From positions 1,488,001-1,552,000 of the forward strand of contig NZ_JAFMSX010000001.1 of the NCBI RefSeq assembly GCF_017916425.1: 64,000 nt of DNA. Direction: 5' to 3'. The translations under genes and the position numbers were made by a program. Shown one piece after another: positions 29,259 through 38,280 of the stretch. Position 1 is the stretch's first letter; each line of letters starts with the position of its first letter. Source of the stretch: Nocardioides sp. SYSU D00065. Lineage in GTDB: Bacteria; Actinomycetota; Actinomycetes; Propionibacteriales; Nocardioidaceae. Below the pieces are notes generated by a model. It saw only the letters and a list, made by a program, of their open reading frames with translations. It was not told the origin of the DNA and searched no databases.

Positions 29259-30169
29259 CCGGCCGCATCCGTCACGTCCCGCACCTCGAGGACCTCGTGG
29301 CGCGGGATCGCGCTGTCGCGCACCGCCGAGCAGGTCAGCCGGTGCGTCGCGGCACCCGCCACCCGGCGTACGACGACGTCGCGCAGGCTCACCCCTTCCA
29401 CCTCGAAGCGGGCGGTGGTGAGGTCGCCGTCGCCGTGCACGGACACGGCTCGTACGTCGTCGAGCCCGGTCCGCCCGTGCTCGCGACGCAGCGCGATGTC
29501 GGCCACCTGCGCCGCCATGGGCAGGTCCGACCGGCCCCGCAGATGGTCGAGCAGCACGGCGCCGGACGCCGTCGCGTCCGCGACGGCGAGCGCCGAGTCG
29601 GGGTCCAGCCCGCCGTAGTAGAGCCCCCGGCCGAGCACGACGAGGTTCCCCGCGAACCGGTCGCCGCCGATGTGCGAGACCTCCCAGACGGCGTCGGAGT
29701 GCGCGCTGTCGGCCAGGGCGCGCGCCGCCGGCCGGCCGAGCTCGGCGCAGCAGGCGTCGTGGCGCCCGTGCGTGCACACGGCCAGCACCGGCGCCTCGTG
29801 GACCTCCAGACCGAGCGACCGCCCGGCCCCCAGCGCGGCGAGGTCGAGGCCGCGCACGTCCTCGAGCCGGTCCAGCGCGACGGTCTCCGTCCACGACCGC
29901 GGCCCGGCGGCCCGGGCCGCGAACACCCGGACGCGACCGCCGGCTGCGCGCCGGCCGGGTCGGCGCACGAGCAGCACCCGCACCCGGTGCCGCGCGGCCT
30001 CCGCCCGCAGGTGCTCGCCGAGGCCGTCGGGGAGCCGGGCGTCGCGCAGCGCGTCGGCGCCCCAGGGCCCCGCGTGCTCCACCAGGAGGTAGCTGCGGAC
30101 GGTCGAGGCGGTGCCGGCGAGCGCGTCACCGCGGGCCCGGCTGGCGACGGCGCAGCGGAAGCCCGTCAC
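29255..30169 (-). CDS. Sucrase/ferredoxin-like (Apd1/Aim32) family protein
   Basis: The 304-residue thioredoxin-fold protein has the ligand motif Cys132-x8-Cys141 in VCTHGRHDACC and then SHIGGDRFAGN. Yeast Apd1 and Aim32 bind a 2Fe-2S cluster with two Cys and two His (HxxxH); here the second His is Asp170 (H166-x3-D170). GTG 30169 overlaps the cupin stop (GTGA). A shorter paralog lies at 31645-32403 with both His intact, so this looks like a diverged duplicate. Confidence 0.85.
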   Translation of the reverse strand: MTGFRCAVASRARGDALAGTASTVRSYLLVEHAGPWGADALRDARLPDGLGEHLRAEAARHRVRVLLVRRPGRRAAGGRVRVFAARAAGPRSWTETVALDRLEDVRGLDLAALGAGRSLGLEVHEAPVLAVCTHGRHDACCAELGRPAARALADSAHSDAVWEVSHIGGDRFAGNLVVLGRGLYYGGLDPDSALAVADATASGAVLLDHLRGRSDLPMAAQVADIALRREHGRTGLDDVRAVSVHGDGDLTTARFEVEGVSLRDVVVRRVAGAATHRLTCSAVRDSAIPRHEVLEVRDVTDAAG

Positions 30170-31290
30170 CGTACGACCTCGAGCAGCCCCTCCCGGACCA
30201 GTCGACGGCACAGGACCAGCGCGCTCTCGGCGTCCAGCGACGACAGGTCGCTGGGCGTCAGCTCGGCGTGGGCAGCGACGTGCTCGAGCGCCTCGCGCAC
30301 CCGGGACGGGACCCGCAGCACGCGGTCGCCGATCAGCACCCGCACCGTGTCGCCGTCGTCGACGAGCTCGCAGGGGTGGCCGCGGCGGCGCCGCAACCGG
30401 GTGTCGGCGTCGAGGCCCCCGGCCAGCGCCGCCCGGTCCAGCAGCGCCCCGGCGAGCCGCGGCGGGCGACCGCTGAGGAACGAGGCGGCCTGCTCCGCGG
30501 CCAGGGTCGCCGGGTCGAGGCGGCGTACGGCGTCGGCCAGCGCTGCGAGGTGGCCGCCGAGGCCCTCGGCCAGCCGGGCCGGGTCGTCGAGGTAGCCGGC
30601 CGGCAGGTGCTCGTCGGGCACCTCCGCGACCAGTCGACCCACCTCGCGCGTCAGCAGGCTGCGCCACGTGAGCTGGTTGATGCCAATGGTCAGGTGCAGC
30701 GACACGGCCTCCTGGGCCCGGGCCGCGTGGGGGGTGCCGGTGGGGAGGTAGGCCACGACACCGGGCTCGAGCAGCAGCTCGCCGGGTCCGCCGTCGCCGT
30801 GGATCTCCCAGAGCTTCGTGCCGTGGGTCTGCACGACGAAGACGTCGTGGGAGTCGGAGTGCACCGCGAACCCCTGGGCGCCGGGCGGGGTCAGGTAGGC
30901 GTTGGCCTGGCAGGGGTGACCGAGCTCGAGCTCGAGCTCGGCGATGAGGTCGCCGACCGGCGAGTGGTAGCGCTGCAGGCCCTGCAGCACGATCGTGGCG
31001 CCCTCGTCGTGCAGGCGCATCAGCTTGACCGGGTCGACCAGACCGGTCAGCGGCTTGCCGGCGAGGCTGCCTCCGCGGGTGAACGTCGACTCGGGGAGCA
31101 CGGAGCCGTTGCGCGCGACCCGCACCGCGGGCGCCCGGATGGCCGTCTCGGTCAGCAGGTGGTCGGCGGCCTCGAGGGACAGGACGTCGGCGCCGAACGC
31201 CGGGTCGGTGCGGTGGACGTGCACCGAGGACGCCCAGACCTTGTCGAGGAAGGCCTGGGCGTCTCCGGTGAGCCGGTCGAGAGCGCTCAG
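30166..31290 (-). CDS. JmjC-type cupin (putative Fe(II)/2-oxoglutarate oxygenase)
   Basis: The 374-residue protein of the bacterial ribosomal-oxygenase-like cupin group has the metal-binding HxD at VHSDSHD (His144, Asp146) and a distal His in PTGTPHAA. The first usual start is GTG 31224, but family-like sequence (LDRLTGDAQAFLDKVWASS) continues upstream to a CTG at 31290 that overlaps the previous stop as CTGA; I chose it. Such cupins hydroxylate proteins, often ribosomal; the substrate is unknown here. It is coupled to the Apd1-like gene downstream. Confidence 0.82.
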   Translation of the reverse strand: MSALDRLTGDAQAFLDKVWASSVHVHRTDPAFGADVLSLEAADHLLTETAIRAPAVRVARNGSVLPESTFTRGGSLAGKPLTGLVDPVKLMRLHDEGATIVLQGLQRYHSPVGDLIAELELELGHPCQANAYLTPPGAQGFAVHSDSHDVFVVQTHGTKLWEIHGDGGPGELLLEPGVVAYLPTGTPHAARAQEAVSLHLTIGINQLTWRSLLTREVGRLVAEVPDEHLPAGYLDDPARLAEGLGGHLAALADAVRRLDPATLAAEQAASFLSGRPPRLAGALLDRAALAGGLDADTRLRRRRGHPCELVDDGDTVRVLIGDRVLRVPSRVREALEHVAAHAELTPSDLSSLDAESALVLCRRLVREGLLEVVR

Positions 31291-31547
31291 AGCGCGGTCC
31301 CGTCGGTGCCGTCGGCGTCGGTCGAGTCGCCGTCGGTGGCGTCGGTGGAGTCGCCGTCGGTGGAGTCGCTGTCGGTGCCGTCGGCGTCGGAGCCGTCGGT
31401 GCCGTCAGCGTCGGTCGAGTCGCCGTCGGTGGAGTCGCCGTCGGTGCCGTCGGCGTCCGTGCCCGGGCCCGCCGCGACACCCGTGGGGTCGACGCCCTCG
31501 GTGCTCATCTCGTCGTCGCCGAGGGGGTTGTCAGGAGTCGTCGTCAT
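31287..31547 (-). CDS. Asp/Thr/Gly/Ser-repeat acidic protein
   Basis: The 86-residue protein starts MTTTPDNPLGDDEMSTEGVD and then consists almost wholly of short repeats (DGTDGDST, DGDSTDADGT), ending GTAL. An excellent AGGAGG lies before ATG 31547, so it is a real gene. It is strongly acidic and probably disordered; DxD-rich repeats might bind calcium. Its stop overlaps a possible CTG start of the cupin gene. Function unknown. Confidence 0.78.
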   Translation of the reverse strand: MTTTPDNPLGDDEMSTEGVDPTGVAAGPGTDADGTDGDSTDGDSTDADGTDGSDADGTDSDSTDGDSTDATDGDSTDADGTDGTAL

Positions 31548-31644
31548 GGATCCTCCTACTCGTGCCGCGACGGACGGTCCGTCCCGGAGTCGTGTCGAGT
31601 CTCGTGCCCGCGACTTCCACCGTCCCACACCCCTGGGGACGTGG

Positions 31645-32403
31645 TCATCCGGCCGGTCGCACCTCGAACCGCGTCGTGGCCTTGACCGCGTCGTCGCCGC
31701 ACGACTGGCGACGCTCCGGCCCCGGCACGGCCACGACCTCGTCGGCCGGGTCACCGCCCGCCGACACGTGCAGCTCGCGCACCTGGTCGACACCGGGGCG
31801 GCCGGCCCGCCCGCGCACCCACGGCGCCGGCACCTCGCCACGGGCCACTGCGCGGCACGCCTCGAGGGCGCTGTCGACGTCGAGGCGGCCGAGGGTCAGG
31901 CCGCTGGGCAGCGCCAGCAGGGTGCCGGCGAAGCGGTGCCCGCCCAGGTGGGTGGTCTCCCAGGTCCCCTCGGGCCACTCCTCGCTCAGCGCGGCGGCGA
32001 TCGGGCGGCCGACCTCGGCACAGCAGCGGTCGCGCCTGCCGTTGGTGCAGACCAGCCACAGCGGCTCGGCGTACGCCGGCAGGCCGGCCAGGTCGACGTC
32101 CAGGAGGTCCTCCGCGCGGTCGAGCACCGTGCCGCGGACGTCGTAGCCGTCCTCGGTGGCGCGGGCCCGGAAGACGCGCGTGCCGGGGCCCGAGCTGCCG
32201 TCGCAGCGGCGCAGCAGCAGCACCCTCAGGTCGAGGGCGCCCAGGTGCTCGCGGACCACCTGCGGCAACCGGTTGTCGGACACGGCGTCGCGGCCCCAGG
32301 GGCCGGCGCTCTCCACCAGCAGCAGGTCGGTGTCGGTCGGGGCGGTGCCCGCCATCGGCTCGGCGTCGGCGAGGCTGGCCAGCGAGCACCGGAAGTCAGG
32401 CAT
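31645..32403 (-). CDS. Sucrase/ferredoxin-like (Apd1/Aim32) family protein
   Basis: The 252-residue thioredoxin-fold protein has Cys119-x8-Cys128 in CTNGRRDRCC and His152-x3-His156 in THLGGHRFAG, the full set of 2Fe-2S ligands known from yeast Apd1. It is paralogous to the 29255 protein (shared SxxGPWGxDA, GRPxAAAL, GGxRFAG). It ends 98 bases upstream of the acidic repeat gene on the same strand and may share a promoter with it. Confidence 0.86.
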   Translation of the reverse strand: MPDFRCSLASLADAEPMAGTAPTDTDLLLVESAGPWGRDAVSDNRLPQVVREHLGALDLRVLLLRRCDGSSGPGTRVFRARATEDGYDVRGTVLDRAEDLLDVDLAGLPAYAEPLWLVCTNGRRDRCCAEVGRPIAAALSEEWPEGTWETTHLGGHRFAGTLLALPSGLTLGRLDVDSALEACRAVARGEVPAPWVRGRAGRPGVDQVRELHVSAGGDPADEVVAVPGPERRQSCGDDAVKATTRFEVRPAG

Positions 32404-32458
32404 GGGGAGCAGTCTGGCCGACCGCCGGCGCGCACCGGTCGAGGGCCGGGCCGCTCGG

Positions 32459-35434
32459 TCAGAGCAGCCCGCGGCGGCGGGCGACGGCGGCCGCCTCGGT
32501 GCGGGAGGCCGCGTCGAGCTTGGCCAGGATGTTGGAGACGTGGACCGACACGGTCTTGGTGCTGATGAACAGCTGCTTGCCGATCTCGCCGTTGGTGCGT
32601 CCCTCGGCCACCAGGGCGAGGATCTCGGCCTCGCGCGGCGTGAGCACAGCCGCGTCCACCGTGGCGGTCGGCGCCGGCATGGAGCCCTGCGCGGTCAGCT
32701 CGGCCAGCAACGGCTGGGCCCCCAGCGCGTGCGCCGCCTCCCGGGCCTGGTCGGCCGTCACCCGGGCGGCCGCAGTGTCGCCGGCGGCACGCAGCACGCC
32801 CGCCAGCCGGACGCGGGTCTGCGCGATCTCGGGCACGCTGCCGTAGGCGACCGCGGCCTCCTCGGCGGCGCGCCACGCCGTGACGAGGTCGTCGCTGGAC
32901 GGCGGATCGACCTGGGCGAGCCAGCGCCACCGCAGGTGCTCGGCCGTGCGCCGGGCCACCCACATGCGGTACTCGGGGCCGTGGCTGCCGTCGTAGGGGG
33001 CGTAGAAGTCGATCACCCGCCCGCCGTCGGCCATCAGCCGGTCGACGTGGGCCGCGGCCGCCTCCCGCTCCTCGGCGGACTGCCGGGGCGCGGCGCCCGC
33101 GAAGGCGGCCACGACCAGCGTCGCCAGACGCAGCCGGGCCTGGAACCACTCGTGCCAGAGGGGTACGACGATCTCGATCACGTCGTCGTACACCGCGAGC
33201 GCCCGGGCGGCGTCGCACTCGGCCACGGCGCGCATGATCTCGGCGCCGCCCGCCGAGATCGCGGTCAGGCCGTCGGTGCCCCAGTAGTCGCGCAGCCGCT
33301 CGAGGGCGCGGGGCTTGGGCTCGCCCCGGATGCCGATGAGGATCAGCATCTGGTGGGCGAAGTAGAGCCACTCGTAGATCATGGGCGGGTTCTGGCCGCT
33401 CACGTCGAGCAGCTGCCACGCCTCGTCGAGGCGGCCCTGATGGGTCAGCGCCACCGCGAGCAGCACCCGCGCCTCGGCGGGGTAGGGCGACCAGACGAGG
33501 CCACCGACCTCGCTGCGCTGGATCGTCTCGCGATAGACCGCGATGGCCGTGTCGAGGTCTCCCTCGTCCTGGTGCAGGCGGCCGAGGAGGTAGAGGGCGC
33601 GCAGCTCGGGCTCGATCAGCCCGGCCCGTCGGGCGCGCTCGGCGGCCGAGCGCCAGCCCGCGCTGGGGCTGGCGCCACCGGCGGGGTCCAGCCCAGCGAC
33701 GGTGGTGTGGAGCTCGACGGCGAGGCTGGTGAGGTCGTTGCGCTCGGCCAGCTCAAGCGCCTGCAGGGCCACGGCCCGCGCCTCGTCGGCGTGCCAGCTG
33801 CCGAGGCTCTGCGCCTTGACCAAGAGCGCCCGGGCGAGCAGCTTGGGCGGTCCGTTGCGCAGCAGCTCGACCGCCTCCGCGGCCGTCTCGTGCGGCGAGT
33901 CGGTGGTGTCGGTCAGCAGGAGGGCCGAGGCGAGGGCGGTCAGCAGCTGGCCGCGGTCGAGGTCGGCGCCCTCGGCCGGCAGCGCGGCCAGCCGGGACCG
34001 CAGCACCTTGACCGCCTTGGGCACCCGGCCCGAGGCGATCAGCGCCTCGGCGCACCGCCGGGCCAGCACGGACGGGTCGACGTCGGCCAGCGGCTCGCGG
34101 GCGGTGTCGATCAGCTCCAGCGCGTCGAGGAAGTGGGTGGCGGCCTCGGCGGGGCCACCGACGGCGAGCGCCTCCTCCCCCGCCTCGATCGATGCGCGCA
34201 CCGCGACCGGCCGGTCGTCGGCGCGGCGGGCGTGCTGGGCGAGCTCGGCGGCGGTGCCGACGGCGCGACCCTCGCCGAGCGCGGAGACGAAGTCGGCGTG
34301 GAGCCGCACCCGCTCGCCCGGCAGGAGGTCGTCGTAGACGGCCTCGCCGAGCAGCGCGTGGCGGAACGCGTACGTGCCGCCCCGGGAGGCGGTCAGGACG
34401 TGGGCGTCCACGGCGTTGCGCAGCGCGCCCTCGAGCTCCTCGGGGCCGAGGTCGGACACCGCGGCGAGCAGGCCGTGGCTCACCTGCCGGCCGGCGACGG
34501 ACACCAGCCGCACCACCCGCCGGGTGGTCTCGTCGAGCCGGTCGAGGTGCACCAGCAGCACGTCGGCGAGCTCGCCGGGCACCTGCCCCGACCACGACGC
34601 GCCGACGAGCTCCTCGATGAAGAACGGGTTGCCCTCGGCACGGTCGACGATCGAGACGTACTCCGCCTCCGACAGCGTGGCCGGCTGCAGCGCGCGCACC
34701 AGCCGGCGTACGTCGTCGTCGGCGAGCGGGCCGAGGTGGAGCCGGTCGACGCCACGCATGCGCATCCACTCGGCCACCTGGCGGCGCAGCGGGTGGCGGC
34801 GGTGGAGGTCGTCGGCGCGGTAGGACACGACGAGGGCGACGCCCGGCACCGGGCGGGAGAACAGGAAGCTGAGCATGTCGCGGGTGGACTCGTCGGCCCA
34901 GTGGGCGTCCTCGACGACCACGAGCACGGGCGCCCGCTCGGCGACGGCGGAGAGGAGGTCGCCGAACGCGTCGTAGACGTTGCCGCGGTCGAGGGCCTGG
35001 TCGCCCGACGCGGTCTCGCTGCTGCGGATGCGGCGCCCGGGCTGGAGGCGGGCGAGCGTCGGGTGCTGCTCGAGCACCCGGGCGGCGACGTCGGGGAGCT
35101 CGGTCATGACCCGGCCGAGGATCTCGGAGAAGGGGAGGTAGGGCAGGGAGCTGTCGGCGAGGTCGAGGCAGTGGCCGGCGACGACGCGCCAGTCGGCCTC
35201 GATCGCCCGGTCCCGCAGGGCCATCAGGACGCGGGTCTTGCCGACGCCCGCGTCACCGGCGAGCAGCATCGCCCGCACCGCCGGCGCGGCACCGGACGCG
35301 CGAATGCCGAGCTGGGCGGTCAGGTGCTCCAGCTCGGCATCGCGTCCGATGAGATCGGTGGTCCGCAGCGCCGGCACGGACGACATTGTGTCGTGCAGGT
35401 CGGACACGCGCGGGTCGATCGCGGTGCGGGTCAC
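32459..35434 (-). CDS. LuxR-type regulator with AAA ATPase domain (LAL/MalT-like)
   Basis: The 991-residue protein has an N-terminal AAA ATPase (Walker A AGDAGVGKT; Walker B region VLVVVEDAHWADES), a long helical TPR-like middle, and a C-terminal LuxR helix-turn-helix (LTPREAEILALVAEGRTNGE, ISTKTVSVHVSNILAKLDA). Large LuxR-family (LAL) proteins activate genes upon binding an inducer and ATP. GTG 35434 overlaps the small leader gene (GTGA), preferred over ATG 35386. Repeated TGAGGTAG octamers upstream may be its targets. Confidence 0.92.
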   Translation of the reverse strand: MTRTAIDPRVSDLHDTMSSVPALRTTDLIGRDAELEHLTAQLGIRASGAAPAVRAMLLAGDAGVGKTRVLMALRDRAIEADWRVVAGHCLDLADSSLPYLPFSEILGRVMTELPDVAARVLEQHPTLARLQPGRRIRSSETASGDQALDRGNVYDAFGDLLSAVAERAPVLVVVEDAHWADESTRDMLSFLFSRPVPGVALVVSYRADDLHRRHPLRRQVAEWMRMRGVDRLHLGPLADDDVRRLVRALQPATLSEAEYVSIVDRAEGNPFFIEELVGASWSGQVPGELADVLLVHLDRLDETTRRVVRLVSVAGRQVSHGLLAAVSDLGPEELEGALRNAVDAHVLTASRGGTYAFRHALLGEAVYDDLLPGERVRLHADFVSALGEGRAVGTAAELAQHARRADDRPVAVRASIEAGEEALAVGGPAEAATHFLDALELIDTAREPLADVDPSVLARRCAEALIASGRVPKAVKVLRSRLAALPAEGADLDRGQLLTALASALLLTDTTDSPHETAAEAVELLRNGPPKLLARALLVKAQSLGSWHADEARAVALQALELAERNDLTSLAVELHTTVAGLDPAGGASPSAGWRSAAERARRAGLIEPELRALYLLGRLHQDEGDLDTAIAVYRETIQRSEVGGLVWSPYPAEARVLLAVALTHQGRLDEAWQLLDVSGQNPPMIYEWLYFAHQMLILIGIRGEPKPRALERLRDYWGTDGLTAISAGGAEIMRAVAECDAARALAVYDDVIEIVVPLWHEWFQARLRLATLVVAAFAGAAPRQSAEEREAAAAHVDRLMADGGRVIDFYAPYDGSHGPEYRMWVARRTAEHLRWRWLAQVDPPSSDDLVTAWRAAEEAAVAYGSVPEIAQTRVRLAGVLRAAGDTAAARVTADQAREAAHALGAQPLLAELTAQGSMPAPTATVDAAVLTPREAEILALVAEGRTNGEIGKQLFISTKTVSVHVSNILAKLDAASRTEAAAVARRRGLL

Positions 35435-35547
35435 TTCCCCGTGTCGCGGCCGCCGACCCGGGTCCAGCGACGCGGGCCGTAGTCCTTGCGGATCTTCTCC
35501 TGGCGGTAGGCGATCTCGGCACCCAGGAAGCTGTCGGTGGTGAACAT
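35431..35547 (-). CDS. 38-residue protein preceding the LuxR regulator
   Basis: The tiny protein begins MFTTDSFLGAEIAYRQEKI and has a basic tail (YGPRRWTRVGG). ATG 35547 has AGAGGAG at good spacing, and its stop overlaps the regulator start (GTGA). It is probably genuine and may serve translational coupling or act as a small partner of the LuxR protein. No homolog is recognised. Confidence 0.65.
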   Translation of the reverse strand: MFTTDSFLGAEIAYRQEKIRKDYGPRRWTRVGGRDTGK

Positions 35548-35602
35548 GTCGGTCTCCTCTGTCTCCACGGTCCTCGTCGACCGTGGAACGAGAGTCCGCC
35601 CA

Positions 35603-35698
35603 TGAGGTAGCACCGGACATCGGGCGCGTGCCCTATCCGTGCCGCGCCGGCTACCTCAGATCGCGTGCCCACCGGCGTACGGCATGCCCCTGAGGTAG
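35603..35698. promoter_or_regulatory. Three TGAGGTAG octamers upstream of the LuxR operon
   Basis: TGAGGTAG occurs at 35603-35610 and 35691-35698, and its complement CTACCTCA at 35651-35658. They fill the gap between the 38-residue gene and hutI. Flanks are also alike (CC-TGAGGTAG-GG type). They are candidate operators for the adjacent LuxR/AAA regulator. Confidence 0.5.
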
Positions 35699-35749
35699 TG
35701 CGGGCCGGCACCTGTCGGCTCGGGTCGGGATGACGGCCGGGCCGGTCGG

Positions 35750-36949
35750 CTACCGGGCGACCACCGGGCGGCCCGCCTGCCAGACCCCCGCCACGAGCGG
35801 AACCCCCGGGCGGTAGGCGAGGTGGACGTACGACGGCGCGTCGAGGAGGACGAGGTCCGCGGCCATGCCGGGCGCGAGCACGCCCACGTCGTCGCGGTCG
35901 AGCGCGGCGGCGCCCGTCGCCGTGGCGGCGTGCAGGGCCTCGGCGGGGCTCATCCGCATCTCCCGCACGGCGAGCGCGATGCACAGCGCCATCGAGGAGG
36001 TGAAGCACGAGCCGGGGTTGCAGTCGCTGGCCAGCGCCACCCGGACGCCGGCGTCGAGCAGCCGGCGCGCGTCGGGGTAGGGCTGGCGGGTGGAGAACTC
36101 CACGCCCGGCAGCAGGGTCGCGATGGTCCCGGAGTCCGCCAGCGCCGCGACGTCGTCGTCCGACAGGAAGGTGCAGTGGTCCACCGCGACCAGCCCGAAC
36201 TCGCAGGCCAGCCGTACGCCGCCGCCGTACGTCAGCTGGTTGGCGTGGAGCCGGCCGCGCAGGCCGCTGCCGGACCCGGCGGCCAGGACGGTGCGTGCCT
36301 GGTCGACGTCGAAGGCGCCGTCCTCGCAGAACACGTCGATCCACCGGGCGTGCGGGGCCGCGGCCGCGAGCATCGGACCGGTGACGAGGTCGACGTAGTC
36401 CTCCGCGCTCGTGCCGGCCGGGACGACGTGGGCGCCCAGGAACGTGGTGTCCTCGGTGAACTGGCGCGCCACCGCGAGGCTGCGCGCCTCGTCGTGGACC
36501 GACAGCCCGTAGCCGCTCTTGATCTCGACCGACGTGGTGCCCTGGGCCCGCATCTCGCCGACGAGCCGGGCGACGTGGGAGGTGAGCTGCTCGTCGGTGG
36601 CCGCGCGCGTCGCGGCGACTGTGGTGCGGATGCCGCCGGCGGTGTAGGGCTGGCCGGTCATCCGCGCCTCGAACTCCGCGGATCGGTCTCCGGCGAAGAC
36701 GAGGTGGCTGTGGGAGTCGACGAACCCCGGGACGACTGCCCGGCCGCCGGCGTCGACCTGCACGTCCGCGGCCGGGGCGTCGGCGGCGGGCCCGACCCAG
36801 GCGACGCGGCCACCCTCGATCACCACGGCGGCGTCCCGGACGAGGCCGAGCAGTCCGCCCTGCCCCGCGAGCTCCTCCCGGCGGGCCGGGTCGTTGGTGA
36901 CCAGCTCGCCGATGCCGGTGATCACGGTGGTCAGGGCGGGCGTGGTCAT
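35750..36949 (-). CDS. hutI: Imidazolonepropionase
   Basis: The 399-residue amidohydrolase-superfamily enzyme has the metal motif [15 protein letters not shown], then [23 protein letters not shown] and [16 protein letters not shown]. It hydrolyses imidazolonepropionate to formiminoglutamate, the third step of histidine degradation. Its start overlaps the hutF stop (ATGA). It is the last gene of the unit that begins at 39488. Confidence 0.96.
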   Translation of the reverse strand: MTTPALTTVITGIGELVTNDPARREELAGQGGLLGLVRDAAVVIEGGRVAWVGPAADAPAADVQVDAGGRAVVPGFVDSHSHLVFAGDRSAEFEARMTGQPYTAGGIRTTVAATRAATDEQLTSHVARLVGEMRAQGTTSVEIKSGYGLSVHDEARSLAVARQFTEDTTFLGAHVVPAGTSAEDYVDLVTGPMLAAAAPHARWIDVFCEDGAFDVDQARTVLAAGSGSGLRGRLHANQLTYGGGVRLACEFGLVAVDHCTFLSDDDVAALADSGTIATLLPGVEFSTRQPYPDARRLLDAGVRVALASDCNPGSCFTSSMALCIALAVREMRMSPAEALHAATATGAAALDRDDVGVLAPGMAADLVLLDAPSYVHLAYRPGVPLVAGVWQAGRPVVAR

Positions 36950-38280
36950 CGCTGCTCCTCCGCTCGGGTCCGCACGAGCGCCGCCACCCGTGTGACCGCC
37001 TCGTCGAGCTCGCGCCCGATGGCGGGCCGGTCGTCGTCCTCGACGATCCAGCGGCCGTCGGCCATCACCCGGCGCACGTCCTCGGCGGCGGCGGCGAACA
37101 CGACGGTGCTCTCGTCGCGGCCGGTGCCCGCGGTGCGCGGGGAGGCCGGGTCCAGCACCACGAGGTCGGCGCGACGACCGACCGCGATGGCACCGGCGTC
37201 ATCCCACCCCAGCGAGGTGTGCCCGTCGGCGGTCGCGGCCTCCAGCAGCTCGCCGGCCGCCCAGTGCCCGCGCCGCTGCGTCGCGAGCCGCTCGTCGAGC
37301 TCGACCGCCCGCATCTCCTCGAACAGGTCGATCACCGCGTGGCTGTCGCTGCCGAGGGTCAGCCGGGCGCCGGCGTCGTGCAGCTGCCGCGACGGCCCGA
37401 TGCCGTCACCGAGGTCGCGCTCGGTGGTCGGGCAGAACGACACCCACGTCCCGGTCCCGCCGATCAGCGCGACGTCGTCGTCGGTGAGGTGGGTGGCGTG
37501 GACCAGCGTGGTGCGGGGACCGAGCAGCCCGTGGTCGGCGAGCAGACGCGTCGGCGTCACGCCGTACGCCTCGCGGCACGCCTCGTTCTCGGCGACCTGC
37601 TCGGACACGTGCACGTGGAACGGGCGCTCGCTTACCCGCTGCGCGACGACGGCGAGGTCGGCGGCGGGGACCGCGCGCACCGAGTGCACCGCCGCGCCGG
37701 CCCGGGCGTGCCCGGACAGCGCCAGCGCGTCGACCCGGTCGGCCCACGCCTCGACGGACCCGTCGCTGTAGCGCACCTGCGCCCCCTCGGGCGGCGCGCC
37801 GAACCCGGAGGAGAGGTAAAGCGTGTCGAGCAGCGTGATCCGGATGCCGGCCTGCCGAGCCGCCTCGACCAGCGCCCGGCCCATCTCGTCGGGGTCGGCG
37901 TACGGGGTGCCGTCGGGTCGGTGGTGGAGGTAGTGGAACTCGCCGACGCAGGTGATGCCGGCCGCCGCCATCTCGCGGTACGTCGCTCGCGCCAGCGCGA
38001 GGTAGCACTCGGGGTCGAGCGCGGCGGCGACGGCGTACATCTGCTCGCGCCAGGTCCAGAAGGTGCCGCGCTCGCGCTGGGTGCGCCCGCGCAGAGCGCG
38101 GTGGAAGGCATGGCTGTGGGTGTTGGCGAGGCCGGGCACGACCAGGCCCCGCACCGGGACCGCTCGCGGCGGGTCGCTGTCGGGCGTGACGGAGGTGAAC
38201 CGGCCGTCCTCCACCTCGACCAGCACGTCGGCGCGGAAGGCGCCGTCGACCCACGCGCGCTCCAGGAGGTACGCCGTCAC
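36946..38280 (-). CDS. hutF: Formimidoylglutamate deiminase
   Basis: The 444-residue amidohydrolase-superfamily enzyme has [39 protein letters not shown] and [12 protein letters not shown]. HutF converts N-formimino-L-glutamate to N-formyl-L-glutamate and ammonia. GTG 38280 overlaps the upstream gene stop (GTGA). The usual partner, N-formylglutamate deformylase (HutG), is not seen in the window; the M20 enzyme beside it may replace it. Confidence 0.94.
   Translation of the reverse strand: MTAYLLERAWVDGAFRADVLVEVEDGRFTSVTPDSDPPRAVPVRGLVVPGLANTHSHAFHRALRGRTQRERGTFWTWREQMYAVAAALDPECYLALARATYREMAAAGITCVGEFHYLHHRPDGTPYADPDEMGRALVEAARQAGIRITLLDTLYLSSGFGAPPEGAQVRYSDGSVEAWADRVDALALSGHARAGAAVHSVRAVPAADLAVVAQRVSERPFHVHVSEQVAENEACREAYGVTPTRLLADHGLLGPRTTLVHATHLTDDDVALIGGTGTWVSFCPTTERDLGDGIGPSRQLHDAGARLTLGSDSHAVIDLFEEMRAVELDERLATQRRGHWAAGELLEAATADGHTSLGWDDAGAIAVGRRADLVVLDPASPRTAGTGRDESTVVFAAAAEDVRRVMADGRWIVEDDDRPAIGRELDEAVTRVAALVRTRAEEQR

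Noticed and set aside
31296..31465. Short regular DNA repeats considered as CRISPR or minisatellite
   Set aside because: No unique spacers of constant length; the repeats encode an in-frame acidic repeat protein with a ribosome site.
32156..35482. 1108-codon plus-strand frame antisense to the LuxR/AAA regulator
   Set aside because: Composition is typical of antisense GC-rich frames (Gly/Arg/Val/Asp), and the opposite strand has clear Walker and LuxR motifs.
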